A DNA stretch of 64,000 bases, taken from positions 434,001 through 498,000 of the forward strand of contig CAJFCJ010000018.1 of assembly GCA_904063045.1 (NCBI GenBank). The letters are read 5' to 3'. The stretch's first letter is position 1. The number at the start of each line of letters is the position of its first letter. The notes below the pieces were generated by a model. That model did no database searches, was not told where the DNA came from, and saw only the letters and a list, made by a program, of their open reading frames with translations. This document shows, piece by piece, positions 55,097-64,000 of the stretch. The DNA comes from Dimorphilus gyrociliatus. Lineage: Eukaryota; Annelida; Polychaeta; Dinophilidae. A program made the translations under genes and the position numbers.

Positions 55097-55286
55097 AGGT
55101 TTGTCCAATCCGCTCTTGTAGAAAGCCACGTGACTTTTCACGGTCTTTCACATTCAACTAAAAAATATTATCGAGCGAGAAAAATTCGTACGAAATGGTT
55201 GGAGAAATCTAGATTAGAGAGTGCTGAAGGCTATCTAGTATATAGGTTTGCAGATGTTTGGCGCGCGCTATAAAGTATTTAAATAT

Positions 55287-56534
55287 ATGAACTTACTGAA
55301 GAAAATGATACAATTGGAGTTTTTGAGGACAGTTTTAGGTCAGTACCTCACGTATTAATAATGTAAACAAAACTTCGACAGATGCGTACTCCGAACTATT
55401 TAATTGAAATCAAAAACCGCTTGTAGAAGTATACCGCAAAATGCTGCAATCTACTCCTTTCTTTTTTATCCTACTTTCTATTACTCTCTCTTGCTCTTAA
55501 TTTCTTCCTCTTGGGTTCTTGTTTTCTTGTTGAGCAATTTTACTTGAGGTCATGGCGTAAAATTTCCTCTTCCCGAAAGTCTACCTCAAGGTCGTCCATC
55601 CATGGATAGCTTTAAATTGCTTGATATAAGGGCCTCTATTCCAGACCGGTTGTTTCCTCGATAAATACGCCTCTTTTCCTAACGAAGAAAGTTGAAAAGG
55701 GATAAAAACGGCGAAAGATCAACGAGCCATACGGTTTTTAATTAATGATAAGGCTGTTGAAAAGCTTAAACGTTTACAGATATTGAAGTAGATGTAGCTA
55801 ATTAATTTCTGTTCTTCAACACTTGCTGAGCGGTTCCAGTAGTACGCTCTAGATGATGCATCATTACAAGAATGAGGATTGTCACCGAACTCTACTCAGG
55901 TGACATTGTAGTTACCAGAATTATTTGATAAAATATGAAATACTTGATATAAAATAAAAAATAGCAATCATAACCCATTTTTCAAAACTCTGTATATACT
56001 TTTGAAAATTTCTATTACCTATAAATCAGTCATTTTGCGCAGCAGTTATCGCTGGCTGTCTAGCCATATCGACCAACGAATGTTCGGCTGAGAATGAACC
56101 CGTTGAGTGCTACGAATGTTCTACTATTGATGGTACTTCCAAAGACTGTGGTGATCCATTTAACGCTACTTCGACGGAAGTTCGATTAACAAAGTGTGAA
56201 GGAGCCTGTGTAAAATGGGTCGTTCACCCTGTTGGAGGTTTGCTTTATTACATTACAAATTACAATTAGCAATATTTTTTTAATAGGAGAAAGAAATTAT
56301 GTTCGGACTTGTTCTACAACCAAAACGATTCAGTTCAAAATCACCATAGCTCTTGTCTGTATGAAAGAGAGTCGATCGGGCGATGGAGAGTTATGTTTTT
56401 GCAGGGAGAATTTGTGTAATCGAGCTAATTCTACTCGAAGCCGTCCTCAGATTGTTCTTTTACCTCTCCTGATAACGCTGTTCCTCCAGCGACCATCTCG
56501 AGCGCCATCTGTTGCTTTTCACACATACAGCTAG
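55287..56534 (+). CDS. Ly6/quiver-like GPI-anchored protein
   Basis: Three exons (55287-55338, 56043-56237, 56287-56534) sum to 495 bp, 164 residues. The first exon is inferred: MNLLKKMIQLEFLRTV joins in phase to AVIAGCLAIS to make a signal peptide. The mature Ly6/three-finger domain has ECYECSTIDG, KDCGDPF, KCEGACVKW, RTCSTT, VCMKE and the terminal LCFCRENLCNRAN, the hallmark CXC-X4-CN ending. A hydrophobic C-terminus (PQIVLLPLLITLFL) suggests GPI attachment. The spacing and CEGACVKW segment resemble the quiver/sleepless family, which tunes potassium channels and acetylcholine receptors in flies. The first intron is long (704 bp). Confidence 0.82.
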
Positions 56535-56915
56535 TGCACTTGCACGAATTCTTTCTTTACTTATATTTTCTATTTTTTATCACGAATATGAACCACGTTA
56601 GACTTGAAAAAAAAACAAGGATTCATCTGTTTGGATATATAAATGCGTATGAAGTATATCTCTTATATAATTTTTGTTAACTGGCCTTTTGGCCCCGAAG
56701 TAAAATCCAATAAATGGATTACATAAGATGTCTCAGGAGTTTTTCACATTGCAAATACTGTATAACGTACGGAGGAATGGTATTTATTGCTGAGAGACAG
56801 AAAAACTGTTATATTTACACGTGTCTAAACGAAATCACATATTTGCAGAGGATAAAAGTCAAAAAAAGAGCAAAGAGTAACTTTCTAGGAACTACATAAT
56901 ATATAATATGGTAAT

Positions 56916-59233
56916 TTAAAGAATGCATTTTGTATCGTAGTGAATTCGGTCGCACATTTTTCTAGGTTTTCTTCTAAAGAAGGTGACTACTTGACAGCAT
57001 AACCTGTCATTCTCGTCAGTGGTGTCCTTGCAATCATCATCCGTTTCACAATCAGCGCCTAGTACATTAATATAATGGAAAATATTTTAAAGGAGAGAGT
57101 AGTTCTTACCTATGTCTCCACTTTTTCTTCCAGTCTCGGGAACATGAGAATGATGCTGAGAGGGATATCTAGCCAAGCAATACTTTTCCCTATTTGGACC
57201 CAAGGGAACACACCGAACACCTGGCCCACATTCTCCACTGTCACTACATGGGTTTAAATCTTTTTCTTTCATGCAATTTCCTGGACTTTCGGGATGCGAA
57301 TCTGCAAGTTTATTAGCTCGTGAATTGCAAGGATAAGAAACTTTGGTAGCGGCACCTAGTGATTGATTCAACTACTCATAATCAATGCTATTCTGACGCC
57401 ACCAAAGTCAAACGGCTAGTTATTCTATTTATCTAAAGTAATATCCAGAAGGAGCAAAATCCTCAGGGTATTCACAACGACGAATCGAGCATATCGCTTA
57501 TAAACTTGTATATATATATTTTTCTGTACTTCATAAAATCTTGTATGTGATAGCTTTAATAATAATAAAATTATTATTATAAAGATACTTAGAATTCCAT
57601 CATTTCTATCATTCAAGCGCTACTGAAATTAATAACCTCTAAATTCAATATATTGTATGTATTATTTTAAAGAAATTTTAATCACTTTGTTTTGTAGAAA
57701 CAAGCTTAGGCACTAATTTACTAGATAATTTTTCTATCTTTCATGGTCAAAAAATTCTCTTTCCAATGATTTGGCGTGATGGAATTCGTTATAATAAGTG
57801 CACAGAAGAACAACATTTCGAAAACTACGAATGAAATCTATAGAGCACAAAAGTAGGTACCGTCTTCCGTGTTGTCTGCGGTTTAGAGAAAAAGAGAAAT
57901 ATATAGACAGTCTTCAATAAATTATTCACATGAATATATGCTCATAATCAGTTCTGTATATATAATTTTACAGTGCAGAATATGTACTGTAGAATTGAAG
58001 CTGACAATAAATGCCTACAACGAACTCCATCAGTTTCTTTAAGAAGCATTTGTCATTATTGATTTGTTAAATTTTGTTTATTTGAAAAAGTTAAAGCTCA
58101 CTGTTTAATCTGTGATTTCAAAATATAAAAATCTCTTACCAATGAATTCGTCAAACGCCGCACATACGTAACCAGAACAACATCGACGAGTTGCGTAGCA
58201 TTTGTCTCCTGCTCCGCCACACTGTAATTCATAGTTTAGCAATCATGAAAAGATGATATATGCCCTAATGTCATGACTAATCAGAAAAATGCCAGACTAT
58301 GAGATTCAGTAAAACATCACTTGTTAACATTGCTAATTTTTTATGTTATTTAATTAGTTATTTTTTATTTTGATATTAAATATTAATTAAGTATACCAGA
58401 AACTGTAAAGAGACAAAAAAGGAACAAGCGCATTGATATTGTTAACGAAGAATTCCCTAAAGCCCAACTGCACCAAATCGAGGGAGCGTACAGCATCTAA
58501 TTTGAATCAGTCAAGTTTTTTGCAGCTCCTTCTTTTGTAAGCATTTAGAGGGAATATTTCGGTTACAAGAAAAAACTGTACTGCAGATCTGTTTCTCGTA
58601 AAATGATACACAAATGGTAAAACTGCAAGAATCGAAGAACAGTGTAGCTGCACATCAATAACCGATAACGAGAGGAATGGGGAATAATCAATAAACACAA
58701 AGAAACCGCTTTCGTCCAGCATTCTTATAAATCGAATCAATTCGTACCGCTAGGCTTACAAATTTTTATAATTAAGTAAAATCGGATTTGGTCGTTTAAA
58801 TGTCTGAACTAGGTCGATCGACTTTTTCTTATATATCTGTATACGCATTATATATATATATATATATATTATTATCTAATATATACAGTATATCCACTAA
58901 ACAATATATATATATATATACTGTATATAAATTTTATATATATATTGTCGGTCAAGTATAAAACCGAAATTGCGTGAGTTTCGATCGATGAATTAGATTA
59001 TCTAACTTCAAACGAATCGCGAAATGACTTGAAATTGACAGCAACGCCATGGCATCTCACAAATAAGCAATTAAGTAGAATTGACGGTAATTGAGATTTT
59101 ATTGACTTCCGAAACTAAACATACAAAAAAAAACAAATGAACGAACCCGACCACGTCGTCTTCTGTCGCTTGATGCTCCGACGCAGGACAAAACGACAAG
59201 AAAGTAGAAGATGTACAGTTGGAGCTTCTCCAT
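56916..59233 (-). CDS. Prohormone-3-like cysteine-rich neuropeptide precursor
   Basis: Four exons (59147-59233, 58140-58221, 57110-57355, 56916-57058) sum to 558 bp, about 185 residues. Exon 1, too short for standard ORF finding, encodes a strong signal peptide (MEKLQLYIFYFLVVLSCVGA) followed by the basic DRRRRGRVR. The mature part has three cysteine clusters: GGAGDKCYATRRCCSGYVC; NPCSDSGECGPGVRCVP; and DCETDDDCKD with RLCCQVVTFFRRKPRKMCD. This series matches arthropod prohormone-3-type proteins and more loosely the astakine/prokineticin fold. The exon-1 donor could be 12 bp further on (59135). Function in the family is presumed secreted signalling and is not established. Confidence 0.72.
58879..58928. 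repeat. AT-rich perfect inverted repeat in the prohormone intron
   Basis: Fifteen-base arms ATATATACAGTATAT (58879-58893) and ATATATACTGTATAT (58914-58928) are exact reverse complements around a 20-base loop, embedded in TA dinucleotide repeats from about 58850 to 58945. Confidence 0.8.
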
Positions 59234-59330
59234 CGCCAAATGACGTCGCGACGCCGCCTCATTATGCGCGCTCTCTACTAGTTCATATTTATGAAAAAAG
59301 GAAGGCGGAGGGGGGGAGGGTAGAAGTAGA
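59234..59330 (-). promoter_or_regulatory. CG-rich promoter of the prohormone-3-like gene
   Basis: Just upstream of the ATG at 59233 the sequence becomes CG-rich, with a CRE-like TGACGTC (59241-59247) and an ATAAATA TATA-like word about 55 bp upstream near 59286-59292 on the minus strand. A G-rich tract (59309-59320) follows. It is the most GC-rich segment in the right half of the window. Confidence 0.4.
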
Positions 59331-59767
59331 TCGACGTTATTTCACAAAGATATCCAGCATCAATAATTACAGAAATTAAAATAATAGAACAGTTAATTTT
59401 TTTTCATTGTTATGGCTTTAAATTTGAAAGCTTAAATAATGATTGTAAGAGTAATAGCTGCTTTGAAAAGTCACCTTCTTATACCCTTTAGAAAGAGGAC
59501 AAAATTTAGAAGAGAAGTGAAAGCAGATTTTTCATAATTCTTTTCTCTCTCATAATTTGAATTCATAATTTATGAATTAGCTACTCAGCAAAAATCCTAG
59601 CTCTGACCTAGCGACATCTGCTTGTGAGTTAAGTGATAAAAGTGTATTTTATACGAAATATCTGCGTATTTTATAACAAGTGAACGAGTACGAGCATGCA
59701 GGTAAAAACTGCAATATACAGTTGTAAAAATCGATATTTCGTCGTAAAACAGAGAGAAAAAGTAAGT
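59331..59767. other. Intergenic region downstream of ELK
   Basis: About 440 bp between the prohormone promoter and the ELK stop codon, probably including the ELK 3' untranslated region. AT-rich; no gene seen. Confidence 0.45.
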
Positions 59768-62700
59768 TTAAAAATCAGTCGATAAAGGAGGGGGTTGTTC
59801 GGAGAACTCCTCGCTACTCGAACACTTTCGGCAGGTAGATAGGGAATGATTTGGAGATGATTTGTCAGATGGGTTGTCCGATAAACAGTGTTTTGAGCAA
59901 AGTGGACCACTGTTAGAGCAGAGAATATGTAACATTTTCATTATACTTTTCACGTCTGTTCTCAAGGAAGAAACCTCTTCGTGAAGTACATTAATTTGGG
60001 AATCTAAACGTCGTATGTCTGATTTTGAAGAATGGTGTGATGAACATTCAAACGTTAGATATTCTTTCTCATTTTCGTCAAGCTCTTCAAATGTTGCAAA
60101 GTCGTTTTTGTTGAATTTCTTTTCTTGAGGAATGGTATGAAGTTGGGGAGCGGTAAAGTAAGTTCGAAGATTCGTATCGCAGTGTGGAAATATTCCTCTC
60201 TTTTTTGTATTTGTCTCGTAACTCCTGCGGCGAGTGTTAGAGACCTCTAAGTCACTCGATAGCAATCTGTCATAATGAAAATACTGTCAATTGGAATCAG
60301 TTTCGCTATAACCACTAGATGGCAGACAGAAAATGTAAATTATATCTATTTTATAAGGATAGCATGAGATATTTAATCAATATGATTTAACGTTACTACT
60401 AGCGTAAATTATTGTTTACTTTGTTAAAACTTCTGCTTGTTTTTCCTCTTGTTGTGTATTATAGGTATTCCTGTTAACTGTAATTGCAGGCATAACAGTA
60501 CAGTCATCATCATCTTCTTCATCAACTTCTTCGTCATCTTCGGAAATCGATGGTAATGTCATCGAGAGACCACCATTTATTTCATTATCCTTTGAAAGAA
60601 AACATGAAAATAAAACTCCTAGATTAAATATTTGTATATGCTCTGCTACTTACAGCATTTTCCATTTCTTCTTTAAGATTATATGTCAAATCGTGTTGAA
60701 TATCTTCTTCAAACTTCTCAACAAATTCCGGATAGACATCCATCAAAGACTGTAAACCTTTCAAGGATAGACATTGTAAATCGCAGTATGTTAAAGACTT
60801 AACGTCGCAGCCGCTTTTAACAATTGCCTTCTTGATGTCAGACAAATGACAGCCAAAGAGGTCCCCTTTTCCTAAAATTGCCACTACCATGCCTTGTTTT
60901 AGAATTTCCATGCTTCCAGAAGAAACGAAAAATATACTCTGAACAGCATCGCCTTTATGAATTAAATATTCTCCAGGGCCACAGAAAACTGTTTTAATTT
61001 GTTGGGCAACAGTTTTAAGACATCCTTGACATGCATTTTCAAACACCGGTAAAGATAATATATCTCTATGAAGATGCATAGAGATGTCTCCTCTCATCTC
61101 TTCAGGGAAATCTTTGAGGATAGAATCCAAGTCGATACCGTTGTTCAATGACCAGCTTGTCTGAAAGAATTCTTGCATTCGAGTCTTTAATGGTTTCGTA
61201 ATATGGTGCGCTCTGATGAAGTCCTTCAAATCTTGTGTTTTTGTATGGTATGTGGTTCGCCGAGCATACATTCGTTGGATGATGGCCGTAACATTACCAA
61301 AGACAAGGGCGTGCATCAGAGCTAAAAATAAAAGCTTATGTAAAAATATAGCAAGAGCTCTGCTTGGTACACACCCCCTATTAGCATTGCAATAATGCTA
61401 AACACTTTTTCTGCATTTGTATTAGCCGAGACGTTACCAAAGCCAACACTCGTTAGCGACGTGCAGGTAAAGTAGAGAGCGGAAATATATGCAGTTCCCT
61501 TAGAGGGAATCTTAAATGTATTGTTTACAACCGGTTCGTCTAGTTTTTCACTAAGCTGGTATAACCATCCATTATTACTAGATTCTTTTATACCAATATA
61601 GTACCAAATGCAGGCCAGCCAATGAGCCAAAACGCTAAACATAGCCATCAGTAAAGTGAGCACCACGAAACTGTATTGTGAATATCTATCTAATTTCTGC
61701 ATGAGTCTCGCAAGACGCAGCAGTCTCGCCACTTTAAGCAAGTGAATTAGTGTTCCCTGTTAGACAAAAAGCGAATTTCTCATCAAAATTTAGAAAAGGC
61801 GGATATTGACAACTTTATATAGATATGGACAAGAGCTTGTGCAAATTATTAGTCAGTGCTTTGGATTAGAAGATTGCACTTATGAGGAGGGGTAAAAATT
61901 CTGCAGAAAAAGATTTGAAAACAATTTCTATAAAATCCTTGTACTAAACGAAAATATCACGATGTTTGATGTAAATAGAACAAACATATATGATTAAGTA
62001 GACTATGAATATGTACAAAGATGCAATATCTTAAGGTAGATGTAACTAAATTAATTATTTGTGTACAATGTGCTAATTTCCTATAAGTTGCTTATACCTT
62101 TGAATAGACCTGAAAAAATTAAACTATTCATATAATTACTAGACTTAGCAAGCCTATTCTTTTCATTACGGAGAATAAGAAAGAAGAAGTAGTGTGATAT
62201 TATTCATTACATAATTGATTATAATTATTATTTTTAAGGTATATACTCAAGAAAGTTTTGAGAAACAGTTAAGATTATAAGTTATGAATTTCAATTTTTT
62301 CTTTAAAATTCATGATCATGAATAACCTTCATGTCTAAAATGGCGAATAGGACAAACAAGCTTTAACTGATTGAAGTATTTTACCTTTCGAAACAGAGAA
62401 GGTTATTTGAAGAAATGAATAGCATCCATAGATTTTATAAAATTATCATTGAATAAAGAAACTTACAGTGTTAACTTGGAAAGCGTAAAGCAGATCAAAC
62501 GGAATTGCTGCAAGCAAGTCTAACAGGAATAAACCACGTAAATAATTTATGGCAATTAATTTCGGTTCGTACACCACTTGACCACTCTTGCTCACATAGG
62601 TTGTTCGAAAGTTAAGAATGATATCTAAAATTTTTAAGACAAATATGTAGTATTTTGTCTGACCTAGACGTTATAATTAGAATTAAGAAATTCATATTTC

Positions 62701-64000
62701 AAATAACTGTACCAATAATAAATAGCATCTCTACCATAACATCACTGACGATGGAAGCCCTTGATTTATCCTCATCAGCACCCGGAGGTGGTACAAAGCT
62801 ATTTGTGCCATTTTTTGGCTGTGACCCAAAAGTAGCATTGTATGGCACAATTATGGCTATATAAAAAGTACAGAATAAAATCAACCAGTCCCAGCCAATT
62901 TTGAATATTCCATAATGTAAAATGATAAATTTGTGCGCTTTAATTTCTTGAACTTTGTATTCTGGAATTTGAGTGCTTCCGGAAAAATTTTTTATCTATA
63001 ATCAATATAATACAGTATATACTGCAATTCAATAGCGACAATAAAAAGCATCAATACTTTATTCAACTGTAGCTTGCTCTTCGTGTTCTTTTGTTTGTCA
63101 AACTGGCCGGATAAATGATAGAGGACGGCTCGGCTGAGAAAAGAAGCAATAAATTAATATTTATATAAGACGGCAGTGTTTAATGCGTGGCATATTCTAT
63201 ATTTATAATAAATCGCTAAAAAATTACTCTCTCTTGTACTCAATGTACATCCAGGGCATTTTAAAGAAATACAAAATGGTATTAGTGCATATTTGCTGGT
63301 GTTGAATTGAAGAAAGCTAAACTATTATTCTTTATACACACTAATTGAATGAAAAAGTAGCATAAGCAAAGTGTTATATTGATTATATTCCATGTAAAGT
63401 AAACATTGTAATAATAAAAGAGAGTAAAGATTGAATAAATTAGCGTTTTGCAGAAATTTGTTCAGTCTAAAAATGACTTGCTGCAAGCTTTATAAAAAAA
63501 GAAACAATTCAAGATACTAATTAGAATAGTCTTTTAACTCCATTTGTGAAACACTTAATAGTGAATTTAAAATGCACCGCAAAAGAAAATAAAAGAAATT
63601 AAGCGAATTCTTACGAATGTCTGTATAAACTGTCGGTAGTCATACCACTGCAAACAGTTTCGGTACAAAAGAAAAATGCAAATATAAGAGATAAGGTTTT
63701 AAAAGTTGGAGATAGTAATACGTATAGTGAAGCATTATGTCTTTTTTACTCATATCACACAAGAAATTATTAATACTATATATCTATTATTAAAATGCTA
63801 CATTTACTTAAACCAATGTTGCAGTTTCAAAGTTCTCTTTTGGTAAGAAATCTTTGTAATTATTTACTTAATTTATTAGTAAAATACTCGGAGACAATTA
63901 GCAGTAATTACCTCCTCCTTCTTGAATATTTGTAGCTGTCATCGGACTTCTCATTACTTGTTTGATCTCCACCAGGTGGGAGGACTACTCCACACCTTGT
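59768..64000 (-). CDS. ELK-type (Kv12, KCNH) potassium channel, C-terminal part, runs off right edge
   Basis: Exons readable from the right edge: 63912-64000, 63058-63132, 62713-62995, 62467-62624, 61375-61756, 60654-61321, 60420-60589, 59768-60266, all in phase. The pre-S1 region has [11 protein letters not shown], an ELK signature. S1 starts [16 protein letters not shown]4 is [15 protein letters not shown], and the pore has SVGFGN, the KCNH selectivity filter. The C-linker ([14 protein letters not shown]) leads to a cyclic-nucleotide-binding homology domain ([31 protein letters not shown]) ending with the YNL intrinsic-ligand motif in DLTYNLKEE. An acidic tract and a short coiled coil ([20 protein letters not shown]) follow. 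The PAS/eag domain lies outside the window. Confidence 0.95.

Larger units (their letters stand above)
52489..55286. other. 2.8 kb region without recognised genes
   Basis: AT-rich sequence; open frames look non-coding. It contains the second copy of the diverged repeat (54435-54492), two E-boxes of the form CACGTGAC near 54931 and 55127 and an RFX-type X-box at 55083-55096, probably part of the upstream region of the Ly6 gene. Confidence 0.45.

Noticed and set aside
59071-59262. Arg-rich minus-strand frame and its opposite plus-strand frame at 59137-59379
   Set aside because: Both are shadows of the CG-rich first exon and promoter of the prohormone-like gene.
1-64000. CRISPR arrays, insertion sequences, transposons, viral genes, rRNA and spliceosomal snRNA
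   Set aside because: No repeat-spacer series, transposase, reverse transcriptase, terminal repeats or snRNA consensus sequence was seen on either strand.

Overview
The window is nuclear DNA of a small-genome bilaterian animal, most likely a protostome. It is AT-rich and very compact: about 27 protein-coding genes in 64 kb on both strands. Most introns are only 40-60 bp and GT-AG, with two that appear to be GC-AG. Coding uses the standard genetic code. No transposon, virus, rRNA or tRNA was recognised. Protostome hints are a Gq-type rhabdomeric opsin with the HPKFR motif, a CCAP/NPS-type neuropeptide receptor, a quiver-like Ly6 protein and a prohormone-3-like cysteine-rich neuropeptide precursor. 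The phylum cannot be fixed from sequence reading alone. Exon joins were worked out by hand from splice sites and reading phase; where all exons were found, totals are whole multiples of three except in TBC1D5 and RAP1, which each seem to carry a one-base homopolymer frameshift.

Region by region: 1-8.1 kb holds the N-terminal part of an extended synaptotagmin, an r-opsin, TTI2 and PRC1. 8.6-18.5 kb is a minus-strand block of secreted or unknown proteins: a short protein with an ITIH C-terminal domain; a 20-exon, 1832-residue secreted protein with EGF, cadherin, repeated beta-sandwich, discoidin-like and Asp-box parts; and two small unrecognised genes. 19.3-30.6 kb holds gamma-glutamyltransferase, TBC1D5, TFIIA-gamma, a LysM protein, CEP19, a DUSP8/16-type MAP-kinase phosphatase and a Myb/SANT-like protein. 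31.1-44.5 kb holds a five-Ig transmembrane receptor, an intronless PKMYT1 kinase, the telomere protein RAP1, TRAK/Milton, VPS25 and mitochondrial EF-Ts. 44.8-64 kb is enriched for neural and signalling genes: a CCAP/NPS-type GPCR, a Shaw-like Kv channel, CREBZF/REPTOR-BP, a Ly6/quiver protein, a prohormone-3-like precursor and an ELK (Kv12) channel that runs off the right edge.

Most genes are housekeeping or neural single copies with no shared pathway, as expected of a compact animal genome. Gene pairs often share very short divergent promoters; the GGT and TBC1D5 start codons are only 59 bp apart. Two cell-cycle genes, PRC1 and PKMYT1, keep recognisable cell-cycle promoter motifs (CCAAT plus CHR; E2F-like). 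The best candidate for something undescribed is the 1832-residue secreted protein at 10.3-16.9 kb, with its neighbours.
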